From DASXHY01 sp035552155 (lineage in GTDB: Bacteria; Verrucomicrobiota; Verrucomicrobiia; Limisphaerales; DASXHY01): a stretch of DNA of 64,000 bases. A program made the translations under genes and the position numbers. Positions 9,287 to 17,448 of this stretch are shown in pieces (the stretch's first letter is position 1; every line of letters begins with the position of its first letter). The stretch is from the NCBI GenBank assembly GCA_035552155.1, contig DASZLX010000050.1, forward strand, positions 62,001 through 126,000, in the 5' to 3' direction. The notes beneath the pieces are model-generated. The model searched no databases, was not told the DNA's origin, and saw nothing but the letters and a program-made list of their open reading frames with translations.

Positions 9287-9529
9287 ATGAAAGTTCGTCT
9301 TACGTCGCATCAGCAAAAATTTGTCGAAAGAAAAATGAAAGGCGGCGGTTATCTCTCCGAAGATGAAATAATTCGCGAGGCCTTGCGAGTGTACGAATTG
9401 ATCGAGCAGGAGGATTATGATCCACAGCTTGAGAAAGCATTGAGACATTCTCTACGTAGCCCCCAGAGGAAATACAAATCGGGACATTTCGCCGCGCTGG
9501 CCAATAGCCGTCGCGCTATTGCGGCGTGA
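9287..9529 (+). CDS. parD: ParD-like antitoxin (RHH type)
   Basis: The product is an 80-residue antitoxin. It opens with a ribbon-helix-helix pattern typical of ParD (MKVRLTSHQQKFVERKM, YLSEDEIIREALRVYELIE), followed by a C-terminal tail of about 35 residues that would wrap the toxin. Its last codons overlap the GTG start of the toxin gene by 4 nt (GTGA at 9526-9529), indicating translational coupling. In this family the antitoxin represses the pair; no clear palindromic operator was seen in the short leader, which also carries the lpxA upstream region on the other strand. Confidence 0.82.
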   Translation: MKVRLTSHQQKFVERKMKGGGYLSEDEIIREALRVYELIEQEDYDPQLEKALRHSLRSPQRKYKSGHFAALANSRRAIAA

Positions 9530-9843
9530 GTCGGGTCGAAATTTTTGTCCGACACGACGCCGAATTGGACGCCTTCGGTTATTTCCAATACATTCAACAG
9601 CAGAATCCTGATGCGGCCGTCCGATTTCTTGCGGCCATCGATCGCACTATCGATGGCTTGGCCCTTCAGCCACTTAAAGGAAGATTGCGAAAGTTTCGCG
9701 GGCGTGACCTGAAAAATATTCGGTCGTGGCGAATCGATGATTTTGAGAGCTATCTGATTTTTTACCGCTTCAGTCGGCTGCGCCTGGAAATTCTCAGGAT
9801 TAAACACGGTGCGATGGACTTTCCATCCGCTCTCCGTCGCTGA
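9526..9843 (+). CDS. parE: ParE/RelE superfamily toxin
   Basis: The 105-residue product has the RelE/ParE fold signature: VRHDAELDAFGYFQYIQQQN (helical hairpin), LKGRLRKFRGRDLKNIRSWRI, and the terminal strand pattern YLIFYRFSRLRLEILRIKHG. ParE toxins poison DNA gyrase, while RelE toxins cleave mRNA on ribosomes; the ParD partner favours ParE. The GTG start is fixed by the GTGA overlap with the antitoxin. The conserved Arg residues in the R-I-L-R-I-K-H segment are present, so the toxin looks intact. Confidence 0.82.
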   Translation: MSRVEIFVRHDAELDAFGYFQYIQQQNPDAAVRFLAAIDRTIDGLALQPLKGRLRKFRGRDLKNIRSWRIDDFESYLIFYRFSRLRLEILRIKHGAMDFPSALRR

Positions 9844-9870
9844 TAAGCCGATTCATACCGATTTAACCCA

Positions 9871-9923
9871 GAGGCATCCTGCCGTTCACGGGAAAGTGAG
9901 AGACCGGCGGGACGCCCGTTCCG
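9871..9923. repeat. Palindromic repeat between parE and htrA-like gene
   Basis: Imperfect inverted repeat: GGCATCCTGCCG near 9873-9884 pairs with CGGCGGGACGCC near 9905-9916 (9 of 12 positions). It lies between two convergent stop codons, so it could act as a two-way transcription stop, but no T-tract is present. A similar CAGGCATCCTGCCGG string occurs upstream of lpxA near 9181. Confidence 0.6.
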
Positions 9924-9925
9924 TC

Positions 9926-10966
9926 TTAATTTAGCTTCGCTTTGCTCGATTCCTCCGGCACCACGTCGAACTGCAATTTCTCCGTGTGTCGTATCACTGT
10001 GAGTGGCGCACGCACACCCACCAGCGCGCCGGTGAGTTGCTTGTGCAAATCATCCACACTCGTGATCGCGTGGCCGTTGAAGTCCACGATCAAATCGCCT
10101 TCCCGCAAACCCGCGCGGCTCGCCGGACTGCCCGGCTCGACGCTCACCACCAGCATCGCCGTCTCGATCGACAGATTGAAATGCCGCACCAGGCGCCGGT
10201 GGATTTTCGTTGTCTGGCCGCCCACCCCAAGAAACGCGCGATGAATCACGCCGTCCTTGATGAGCCAACCGGCGATGTGTTTGGCTGTATTGATGGCGAT
10301 GGCAAAGCAAAGCCCCTGCGCCGGCAGGATTACGGCAGTATTCACGCCAATGACCTCGCCGCGTGAATTCAGCAGCGGACCGCCGGAATTGCCCGGATTT
10401 AACGCCGCATCCGTCTGGATGATGCTGTCCATCAGCCGGCCGGAATTGGAGCGAAACGACCGTCCCAACGCGCTCACGACGCCCGCCGTCACCGTATATT
10501 GGAACCCGTATGGATTTCCAATTGCGATCGCGAGCTGTCCCACGCGCAACTGGTTCGAATCCGCCAACCGTACCGGCTTGAGGTTCGGGGCGTAAATGCG
10601 CAGCACCGCCAAATCCGTATCCGGGTCCGTGCCGATGACGTGTGCGTCCGGCTTGCGTCCGTCGGCCAGTGTCACTTCCACTTTATCCGCGCCGTGGACC
10701 ACGTGGCTGTTGGTCAGGATAAAACCATCCGGCGTAATGATGAAGCCGGAGCCGCTGCCGCCTGCCTCGCGCCCGCCGCCGCTTTTGCGGACGTCAATCT
10801 TCACCACCGACGGGCTGACTTCGTCCGCCGCGGTGACTACTGCATTGGAATAGGCATCAAGCAAAGGCCCGTCTGATACCGGCGTTCCCTGTGCCGGGGA
10901 TGGGTCGTTCAATACGCCGCTCTCGTCCACGACCGGCGTCACATCCGAAACTCTTTCAATTTTCAT
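9926..10966 (-). CDS. HtrA/DegP-like trypsin-PDZ serine protease
   Basis: The 346-residue protein has a trypsin-like domain (about 45-225) with the full triad His88 (TNSHVVH), Asp118 (DPDTDLAVL) and Ser194 (GNSGGP), then one PDZ domain (about 240-335, GSPASRAGLREGDLIVDFNG). HtrA proteases degrade or refold damaged proteins, usually in the periplasm. The ATG at 10966 gives a hydrophilic N-terminus with no signal peptide or membrane span, and the longer in-frame start at 11050 does not supply a good one, so a cytosolic location or another export route must be considered. It lies between two toxin-antitoxin pairs. Confidence 0.87.
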   Translation of the reverse strand: MKIERVSDVTPVVDESGVLNDPSPAQGTPVSDGPLLDAYSNAVVTAADEVSPSVVKIDVRKSGGGREAGGSGSGFIITPDGFILTNSHVVHGADKVEVTLADGRKPDAHVIGTDPDTDLAVLRIYAPNLKPVRLADSNQLRVGQLAIAIGNPYGFQYTVTAGVVSALGRSFRSNSGRLMDSIIQTDAALNPGNSGGPLLNSRGEVIGVNTAVILPAQGLCFAIAINTAKHIAGWLIKDGVIHRAFLGVGGQTTKIHRRLVRHFNLSIETAMLVVSVEPGSPASRAGLREGDLIVDFNGHAITSVDDLHKQLTGALVGVRAPLTVIRHTEKLQFDVVPEESSKAKLN

Positions 10967-11111
10967 AAGCGATCGGCCCCGGTTCAATCCGGGGTTAAAC
11001 ACCAGTAAACGAGAACAGGGAGAAGTCAAATTGAGGGCAACCAGCTCCAACGTCAGTCAGGGAATCTCTCAATTAACAGAAACAAACGGTCGGTCACGGA
11101 CATCGCAAGCG

Positions 11112-11348
11112 TTACGGTTTCAAGACCTCTTCTTTGGCAATCCCTTTCGCGCGGGCCACAGCGTTAAGGATGGAGTTCAACGTGCCGATACGAAGCACAT
11201 GATGATCGGGAATGGCGATGCGATGATGCTGAGGTGTTTCGGTTTGCAAGATAACATGGCTGCCTTCCTGATTAACACGGATATAACCGTGGTGCTTGCA
11301 AAGCAGTTTGATAAGTTCGGCGCCGCTAAGGTCGCGCGGCAGTTTCAT
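11112..11348 (-). CDS. hicA: HicA-type mRNA interferase toxin
   Basis: The 78-residue product matches HicA (double-stranded RNA-binding-like fold): MKLPRDLSGAELIKLLCKHH, then GSHVILQTET with the putative catalytic His31, and the C-terminal LRIGTLNSILNAVARAKGI. HicA toxins cleave mRNA until neutralised by HicB. Its ATG at 11348 overlaps the end of the HicB-like gene by 4 nt (ATGA), so antitoxin precedes toxin here, the reverse of the classical hicAB order but seen in many genomes. Confidence 0.85.
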   Translation of the reverse strand: MKLPRDLSGAELIKLLCKHHGYIRVNQEGSHVILQTETPQHHRIAIPDHHVLRIGTLNSILNAVARAKGIAKEEVLKP

Positions 11349-11551
11349 TGGGAAACCAGCACTTCGTCACGGACAAGATGAAGCCTGACCCGAGCAGGTT
11401 TGGCCTGATCAAAGAAGTAAGCAGAAACCGCTTCTTGCACATTCTGACGCAATTGTTCCCAAGTATCACCTTCGGTGAAAATGTCATAAGACAGACATTC
11501 GGCCACAAAGCCGCCGTCGGCCTCTTGAGTGACGCTGAAGACGATTTCCAT
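11345..11551 (-). CDS. hicB: HicB-like antitoxin, short form
   Basis: The 68-residue product has the partial RNase H-like HicB fold: MEIVFSVTQEADGGFVAECL, then SYDIFTEGDTWEQLRQNVQEAV. The C-terminal DNA-binding domain of longer HicB proteins is absent, as in other short HicB-family members, so autoregulation may need another factor. It is coupled to hicA by an ATGA overlap. Confidence 0.8.
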   Translation of the reverse strand: MEIVFSVTQEADGGFVAECLSYDIFTEGDTWEQLRQNVQEAVSAYFFDQAKPARVRLHLVRDEVLVSQ

Positions 11552-11700
11552 GGCCTAAATTTGTCATCTTTTACCGGGAATGACAAGCGAGCAAAAAGCC
11601 GCAGTGTAGCAGCGTCCCCGGGTGGCGTCCGGAGCTGGTAAATTTTTTGGTTCGTAGTTTCCAAGTTTACAAGCATCACGCTAAATGCTTAATTATCGAC

Positions 11701-12060
11701 ATGGAAAACATCTGGAATTCTGGTAAGGCCAAGCTGGGCACGGCCTGGTTGGTTTTGCTTATCGGCGCGTGGATGATCGTTTCGCCGTTCGTCGTTGGTT
11801 TCTCTCACAACCTCGCGGGAACTGCAAACAACATCGCGGTCGGCATCGCGCTGATTCTTTTGACTCTCGGCAGCACGATGAACGGACTGTTCCGGGCGGC
11901 GATTGCTCTCCTGGGCGCGTGGATGTATGCGTCGGCATTTATTCTCGGCGTCCCCAGTGAAACCTATCTGTGGAATAATCTCATCCTCGCGGTATTGACC
12001 ATCATTTCGGCCATCGCCAGCGAAACTCCTTATCCGAATAACCGTCCGCCAGCCCAGTAG
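11701..12060 (+). CDS. SPW-repeat membrane protein
   Basis: The small integral membrane protein of 119 aa has two SPW-type repeats (PF03779): GAWMIVSPFVVGFSH at about 22-36 and a diverged GAWMYASAFILGVPS at about 80-94. Four hydrophobic spans are visible. The ATG at 11701 is preferred over a TTG at 11647. The family's function is unknown. It stands alone, divergent from the hicBA pair. Confidence 0.75.
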   Translation: MENIWNSGKAKLGTAWLVLLIGAWMIVSPFVVGFSHNLAGTANNIAVGIALILLTLGSTMNGLFRAAIALLGAWMYASAFILGVPSETYLWNNLILAVLTIISAIASETPYPNNRPPAQ

Positions 12061-12210
12061 TCCGATTCCGTTTCTGCTTCGCGCAACCCATCATTGCCAG
12101 TGGCAGGTCTTTGCGGAGACTCGGCGCGTGAAGATTCGAGTTGCGGGGAACGGTCGTTCACCATCTGCCTCGGCTTGTTTGTGCCGGTGATTTGAATTAA
12201 TCTGCTTTCC

Positions 12211-13302
12211 GTGATTTACGACGCGTCATTGGATGACTTGTTGCAAAAGGTTTGGGATGGCCAGCGCATCAACCAGGCCGAAGCCTTGCGGCTTTATCGC
12301 CTCCCACTTGAGGAACTCGGCGCGCTCGCCGACCATCGGCGGCAGCTTGCAAAAAAAAGCGCCTACAACGACCGCGGCAATGACGTCGTCACCTACATTG
12401 TCGATCGCAACGTCAATTACACCAACGTCTGCAATGTCTATTGCAAGTTCTGCGCGTTTTATCGCACCGAAAAGGACGATGATTCCTACGTCATCACTTT
12501 CGACGAGATGGACAAAAAGATTGAGGAGATGGTTGCACTGAATGGCACGCAAATCCTCATGCAGGGCGGTCATCATCCGAAACTGACGAAGCAGTGGTAT
12601 CTCGATTTGCTCTCGCACATCAAAGGCAAATTTCCTCAGGTGAACATTCACGGTTTCAGTCCCAGCGAATTCATCCATTTTCGCGAAGTGTTCAATGAGC
12701 CGCTGGAAAAAATCATTGGCGATTTCAAAGCCGCCGGCCTCGGCTCGATTCCCGGCGGCGGCGGGGAAATACTGGTGGACCGTGTGCGCCAGCGCATTTC
12801 TCCGTTGAAAGCAATGAGCGATGACTGGCTCGAAGTGATGGACGTGGGGCATCGGCTCGGGCTGAATTCCTCGGCGACGATGATGTTCGGCCACGTGGAA
12901 ACCGTGGAGGACCGCATCGAACATTTGGAACGCCTGCGCGCCCAGCAGGACAAATCGAAGGGGTTCACCGCCTTCATCTGCTGGACCTTCCAGGCCGAGC
13001 ACACGAAATTGAAAGCGCCGACCGTGGGCGCGCAGGAATATTTGCGCACGCAGGCGCTGGGCCGGATTTACCTGGATAATTTTCCCAACGTGCAAAGCTC
13101 CTGGGTTACGCAGGGCCAGGAAATCGGCCAGGTGGCGCTCAAGTTCGGCGCCAACGATCTTGGCAGCATTATGATCGAAGAAAACGTCGTTTCCCAGGCC
13201 GGCACGACCTTCCGCATGACCGTGGCCGACATGCAGCGGCTGATCAAAGAACTGGGCTACGAGCCGCATCAGCGCGACAACTGGTATCGGCTTTTGAATT
13301 AG
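12211..13302 (+). CDS. mqnC: Cyclic dehypoxanthinyl futalosine synthase
   Basis: This radical SAM enzyme of the futalosine menaquinone pathway cyclises dehypoxanthine futalosine. The 363-residue product carries the cluster motif CNVYCKFC (Cys74, Cys78, Cys81) followed by AFYR, as in MqnC. Other family signatures are ILMQGGHHPKL, GFSPSEFIHF and SIPGGGGEILVDRVR. The start is GTG 12211; no ATG gives a complete N-terminus. MqnE is the closest alternative, but the sequence context around the cluster fits MqnC better. No other mqn gene is in the window. It implies menaquinone-based respiration. Confidence 0.92.
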   Translation: MIYDASLDDLLQKVWDGQRINQAEALRLYRLPLEELGALADHRRQLAKKSAYNDRGNDVVTYIVDRNVNYTNVCNVYCKFCAFYRTEKDDDSYVITFDEMDKKIEEMVALNGTQILMQGGHHPKLTKQWYLDLLSHIKGKFPQVNIHGFSPSEFIHFREVFNEPLEKIIGDFKAAGLGSIPGGGGEILVDRVRQRISPLKAMSDDWLEVMDVGHRLGLNSSATMMFGHVETVEDRIEHLERLRAQQDKSKGFTAFICWTFQAEHTKLKAPTVGAQEYLRTQALGRIYLDNFPNVQSSWVTQGQEIGQVALKFGANDLGSIMIEENVVSQAGTTFRMTVADMQRLIKELGYEPHQRDNWYRLLN

Positions 13303-13383
13303 GCTGATTGGGTTCGCCGCGCTTGAATCGGCCTCGACGCTCCCGCCTCGATTTGCGAACCTTCCACGGTTTTGCCAGACACT

Positions 13384-14118
13384 ATGACCGAAACGCCGGA
13401 AATCAGTTTTGTCATTCCCTGCTACAACGAGCAGGATAATTTGCGCGCCCTCACCAAGGCCATCGCTGATTCCGTCGCCCCGCTCCGGCGCTCTTATGAA
13501 ATCGTCATCACCGACGACTGCAGCTGGGACAACTCCTGGCAGGTCCTCAAGGAATTGGTGGCGGCGGACGCGCGCATTCGCGCTCAGCGGTTCGCGTTCA
13601 ATTGTGGGCAGTCTGCCGCGCTCTGGGCCGGCATGAAAGCCTCGCGCGGCCAGATCATCGTCACGCTGGACGCTGATTTACAAAACGACCCCCAGGATCT
13701 CGCCAAACTGCTGGAAGGGGTGAAAAATTTCGACTGCGCTTGTGGCAGTCGCGTCGAAGCGCGCGGCAAAGGCGATAGTTTCGTGCGCGTCATTTCCTCG
13801 CGCATCGCGAATTGGGTGCGCAACAAACTCTCTGGCGAGAGCATCAGCGACGCCGGGTGTTGTTACCGCGCGTTCAAGCGCGAATGCATCGAAAACCTGA
13901 AATTTTTCAAAGGCATGCACCGCTTCATGCCCACATTGTTCAAAATCGAGGGCTTTACCGTGACGGAGGTGCAGGTGCGGACCAACCCGCGCATGGCGGG
14001 AAAAAGCAATTACGGCATTGGCAACCGCCTGTTCGCCTCGTTCTACGACCTGCTGGCCGTGCGCTGGATGAAAAAACGAATGTTCCGTTACAAGATTGCT
14101 GAACGAACGGATGGCTAA
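13384..14118 (+). CDS. Family 2 glycosyltransferase (DPM1/GtrB-like)
   Basis: The 244-residue GT-A fold enzyme has ISFVIPCYNEQDNL at the start, TDDCSWDNSW, and the DxD-type motif VTLDADLQNDPQ. The region AGCCYRAFKRE and the conserved NPRMAGKSNYG resemble enzymes that load a sugar onto polyprenyl phosphate (DPM1, GtrB, ArnC). No C-terminal membrane spans follow, so it is a soluble or peripheral form like DPM1. The ATG at 13384 is preferred over a TTG at 13372. The sugar and acceptor are unknown. It ends just before a palindromic element shared with the facing transporter gene. Confidence 0.82.
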   Translation: MTETPEISFVIPCYNEQDNLRALTKAIADSVAPLRRSYEIVITDDCSWDNSWQVLKELVAADARIRAQRFAFNCGQSAALWAGMKASRGQIIVTLDADLQNDPQDLAKLLEGVKNFDCACGSRVEARGKGDSFVRVISSRIANWVRNKLSGESISDAGCCYRAFKRECIENLKFFKGMHRFMPTLFKIEGFTVTEVQVRTNPRMAGKSNYGIGNRLFASFYDLLAVRWMKKRMFRYKIAERTDG

Positions 14119-14122
14119 GCTG

Positions 14123-14190
14123 GGAGCGCCGGCGTCCCCGCCGACCTGCTGGAACAATTTAGCGTCCGGCCGGCGAGTCGCCGGCGCTCC
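14123..14190. repeat. Palindromic repeat at convergent gene ends
   Basis: Perfect 12-nt arms GGAGCGCCGGCG (14123-14134) and CGCCGGCGCTCC (14179-14190) enclose a partly paired centre. The right half lies inside the last codons of the AmpG-like gene and encodes its terminal KRSAGDSPAGR. The arm plus TC (GGAGCGCCGGCGTC) recurs inside the oxidoreductase gene at 32829-32850 in inverted orientation, so this is a dispersed element. Confidence 0.75.
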
Positions 14191-15442
14191 TCTTTCCAAA
14201 CTCCGCATCCAGCGGAATCAAGGCCGTCACAATGAACCCGGGAATCGTTGCCAGCATCGCCCAAATAAAAAAGTGCGGATAGCCTAATATCTCCTGCAAT
14301 TTCCCGCTCCACAATCCCGGAACCATTAAACCCAGTGCCATGAAGCCGGTGCAGATGGCATAATGAGCGGTCGAATGCGGTCCGCGCGCGATGTAAATCA
14401 TGTAAAGCATGTAGGCGGTGAAACCAAAGCCGTAGCCGAATTGTTCCAGCGCCACGCAGGCCGCGGTGAGATGCAGGTTTTCCGGACGGGCATATGAGAG
14501 ATAAATGAACACGGCATCCGGCAGGTGCATAACGATCACCATCGGCCACAGCCACGCGCGCAACCCGTGCCGCGAAACCAGGATGCCGCCCGCGATTCCA
14601 CCCGCCAACAGCGCCACGACGCCGACCATGGAATAAATCGTCCCGAATTGTTCCGTCGTCAGCCCGAGCCCGCCGTCCACACGCGCATGTTTGACGAACA
14701 GTGGCGTCACTTTCAACAACTGTGCCTCGCCGAAACGATAGAACAGCAGAAATAACAACATCGCGCCAATTTTCGGTTTTTTGAAAAACGCCTCAAACGT
14801 GCTGAAGAATTCCGTGAAAAATTTCCTCAACGATTCCGTGTCACCCGGGGAATCGGCGGCGGGCCGCGGCAAAACGACGGCGTGGTAAATTCCCATGCAA
14901 AGAAATACCGCCGCCATGCTGGCGAACGCCAGCGCCCAACTGAGCGCAACATTCCCGGTCCGCGCTTCCAGTCGCCCTACATAAATAATAAACGGTCCCT
15001 GCGCGCATAGCAGCGCAATGCGGAAGAACGTGCCCCGAACTCCGACGAAAAACGATTGCTCCTTCTCCGCCAGCCCCAACATATAAAATCCGTCCGCCGC
15101 GATGTCATGCGTTGCCGAACAAAACGTCAGCAACCAGAAAAACGCCATTGAAATGACGAAAAAATGTGTGGCTGACAGCGACATCGCTATCCCCGTCAAT
15201 GCGAGACCGAGCAGCAACTGCGTTTGCCAAATCCAGAGCCGGCGCGTCCTCAGGATGTCCACCACCGGACTCCACAAGGGTTTGATCACCCAAGGCAAAT
15301 AGAACAGCCCGGTGTAGAACGTGACCCGGCCATTTGAGATGCCCAGGTCCTGATAGAGAATCAGCGCGACGGTGGTCGCAAGGGCGTTGGGAAATCCTTC
15401 GGCGAGATAGAGCGTCGGCACCCACAACCAGGGATTTCGCAT
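14159..15442 (-). CDS. AmpG-like MFS (PAT family) transporter
   Basis: The 427-residue transporter has about twelve hydrophobic spans. Family cues are the opening LWVPTLYLAEGFPNAL, LGISNGRVTFYTGLFYLPW, IKPLWSPVVD and CSATHDIAADGF, which resemble AmpG and related peptide/acetyl-CoA transporters that import muropeptides or similar solutes. The ATG at 15442 places the first span immediately after the start, as in relatives; an in-frame GTG at 15550 would add 36 hydrophilic residues. The last eleven residues come from a dispersed palindromic element, so the native C-terminus may have been replaced. Substrate is unproven. Confidence 0.8.
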   Translation of the reverse strand: MRNPWLWVPTLYLAEGFPNALATTVALILYQDLGISNGRVTFYTGLFYLPWVIKPLWSPVVDILRTRRLWIWQTQLLLGLALTGIAMSLSATHFFVISMAFFWLLTFCSATHDIAADGFYMLGLAEKEQSFFVGVRGTFFRIALLCAQGPFIIYVGRLEARTGNVALSWALAFASMAAVFLCMGIYHAVVLPRPAADSPGDTESLRKFFTEFFSTFEAFFKKPKIGAMLLFLLFYRFGEAQLLKVTPLFVKHARVDGGLGLTTEQFGTIYSMVGVVALLAGGIAGGILVSRHGLRAWLWPMVIVMHLPDAVFIYLSYARPENLHLTAACVALEQFGYGFGFTAYMLYMIYIARGPHSTAHYAICTGFMALGLMVPGLWSGKLQEILGYPHFFIWAMLATIPGFIVTALIPLDAEFGKRSAGDSPAGR

Positions 15443-15651
15443 GGCGGGCGGAGAGACGTTCGCTTCAGGCACAAATTCCTTTAGCAATAAAGTTTCACCG
15501 GGAGCAAGCTTAACCGCCGCTGAATGCCGGTGTTTGCAGACTCGTTTCACGTTGCTGCGATTTCTCCAAATGTTAAAGTAACCTAAACCGTTGACGCGGG
15601 GGTCTGCGTCTTCCGGGCGTCGATTTTTGCCAGTCAGCTTGAGGCGGGAAG

Positions 15652-16443
15652 ATGCCTGCCTATATTATGGAAACCATTCTCAAACGCGACCGGCTGGTTG
15701 TGGTCGCCGCCCTCGCCGCCACCACACTGTTGGCCTGGGGCTACATGATCCGGGAAGCGCGCGCGATGAATCTCACCGGCGCCTGCTGTTGCGCCGGCAT
15801 GAGCATGTCTAGCCCGGACATCAATCCGTGGTCTGCCGCCACGCTCCTGCCACTGTTCCTCATGTGGGCCGAAATGATGGTCGCCATGATGCTCCCTTCC
15901 GCCACTCCGATGATTTTGACCTTCGCCAAAGTCCAGCGGAACCGGCGCGAGCAGGAACGGCCATTCGCCGTCACCGGAATTTTCGCCCTTGGTTATCTGA
16001 CCATGTGGACGGGCTTCAGCGCGTTGGCAGCGGTGATGCAATGGGCCTTGCACGCCAAAGCGCTGCTCTCGCCCATGATGGTCGGCACCAGCTCCGTGCT
16101 TGGCGGCGCGCTGCTGATCGCCGCCGGAGTTTTTCAATGGACACCGATGAAAAATAAATGCCTCGCGAATTGCTGCTCGCCATTGAATTTCCTGACGACC
16201 GGCTGGTGCGAAGGCGGGCGCGGCGCGTTCACCATGGGATTAAAACACGGCGCTCAATGCCTGGGCTGTTGCTGGTTTCTGATGCTGTTGCTGTTCGTCG
16301 CCGGTGTGATGAACCTTTGGTGGATTGCCGCTCTCACCGTGTTGGTGCTCATCGAAAAAATCGCGCCGCGCGGATTGTTCATAGGCAAAATCGCCGGAGT
16401 GCTGTTTGTTGCTTGGGGCGGGTGGATGATAATACAAACGTGA
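15652..16443 (+). CDS. DUF2182 integral membrane protein
   Basis: The 263-residue protein has about seven spans. The signature MWAEMMVAMMLPSATPMI matches DUF2182, annotated as predicted metal-binding membrane proteins. A Cys-rich segment near residue 45 (GACCCAGMSM) and Cys/His positions further on (NKCLANCCSP, HGAQCLGCCW) could bind metal, which is inference. The start ATG 15652 has a good ribosome site (GAGGCGGGAAG). Physiological role is unknown. Confidence 0.8.
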   Translation: MPAYIMETILKRDRLVVVAALAATTLLAWGYMIREARAMNLTGACCCAGMSMSSPDINPWSAATLLPLFLMWAEMMVAMMLPSATPMILTFAKVQRNRREQERPFAVTGIFALGYLTMWTGFSALAAVMQWALHAKALLSPMMVGTSSVLGGALLIAAGVFQWTPMKNKCLANCCSPLNFLTTGWCEGGRGAFTMGLKHGAQCLGCCWFLMLLLFVAGVMNLWWIAALTVLVLIEKIAPRGLFIGKIAGVLFVAWGGWMIIQT

Positions 16444-16485
16444 AAATTCATTTGATGAGGCACGCTCCCTGCTTATTGTGGCTGC

Positions 16486-17427
16486 GTGAGCGTTGGCAAT
16501 TACACTCAGTCTGGGGAGAAACGCCGTCTCAACGGGGTCATCGAGAAATGCGGCGTGCAAAGCGGCCTTTCCACTCCGGGCATGTTTCTCTTCGGCCTGC
16601 CATTCGCCAGCATTGGTGTTTGGGTCACGCTCGTCGGGCTAAAAATTGTACCCGCGAACCCATCGTCGGTGCACACACCGTATTTTTTTCTAGTCGCGTT
16701 CGGGCTGGTTTTTGTCGGCGGGGGGTTATTCCTGTGGAGTACGGCCTGGCGGCAATTCCGCTCCAACCGGCATCGTGCTTTGGCGCTCGCGCATCATGTC
16801 AATGAGCCGGCTCTGAAAGATTACGATTGGGATCCGCGCGGGTTTTACACTCATTGCTGGGCCACGGTTGCCAAATCCATTGCCTTTGCAGGTTTTCTGG
16901 CGCTCTTTCTGTCCATGTTCAATTGGTGGGCATGGGGCGCAAAGGGACCGCTGATGGTAAAAGCGATGGTGAGTTTGTTCGATTGCGTTCTTGTTTTTGT
17001 CTGCTGGCGAGTCCTGTTAACTTTTTGCCGCGCGCTTCGGTTCGGCAATTCGCATATTGAATTTGTCCATTTTCCCTACCGCACAAGCGAATCAATCGTC
17101 GTGCGCTGGCTGACGCCGCCCGGAATCAGCCGCGCGAACAAAGGCGCATTTACCCTTCGTTGCGTCAAGGAATGGACTGAAACGACGGGCACCGGCAAAA
17201 ATAGAACCAGCGTCATCGTCCACGAAGAGCAATGGAGCGGAACGTGGTCCCTGGATGCTTCGGAGGATTTTCCGCCGGGCAAAAATATGGATTGGGAGTT
17301 CAAGCCAGCGCCCGGTCTTCCCGCCACCTGCCTGGACGGGCCGGAAACCTTTTTCTGGGAATTCGAAATAAAGTTGAGCCTGCCCGGCCCGGATTTCGAG
17401 GAGACCTATCTTGTCCCGGTGTATTGA
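16486..17427 (+). CDS. Membrane protein with C-terminal beta-domain, DUF3592-like
   Basis: The 313-residue protein starts at GTG 16486. Two spans near residues 32-52 and 66-84 are followed by a loop, then two more (AFAGFLALFLSMFNWW, VSLFDCVLVFVCWRVLL). The C-terminal 120 residues look like a beta-sandwich, closing with FFWEFEIKLSLPGPDFEE and VPVY, which resembles the end of DUF3592-containing membrane proteins. No enzymatic motif is visible and the function is unknown. The stop faces the ileS stop 20 nt away. Confidence 0.65.
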   Translation: MSVGNYTQSGEKRRLNGVIEKCGVQSGLSTPGMFLFGLPFASIGVWVTLVGLKIVPANPSSVHTPYFFLVAFGLVFVGGGLFLWSTAWRQFRSNRHRALALAHHVNEPALKDYDWDPRGFYTHCWATVAKSIAFAGFLALFLSMFNWWAWGAKGPLMVKAMVSLFDCVLVFVCWRVLLTFCRALRFGNSHIEFVHFPYRTSESIVVRWLTPPGISRANKGAFTLRCVKEWTETTGTGKNRTSVIVHEEQWSGTWSLDASEDFPPGKNMDWEFKPAPGLPATCLDGPETFFWEFEIKLSLPGPDFEETYLVPVY

Positions 17428-17430
17428 TTC

Positions 17431-17448
17431 GCAGGACAGACATCCTGC
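17431..17448. repeat. Short inverted repeat between convergent stops
   Basis: Perfect 6-nt arms GCAGGA and TCCTGC with a 6-nt loop fill the gap between the convergent stops of the membrane protein gene and ileS. The ACATCCTGCC string resembles the one in the repeat at 9871. No T-tract is attached. Confidence 0.5.

Noticed and set aside
12226..13269. Long open frame (347 codons) opposite mqnC
   Set aside because: It mirrors mqnC codon for codon, is rich in His/Arg/Ala without any domain, and is a GC-rich shadow frame.
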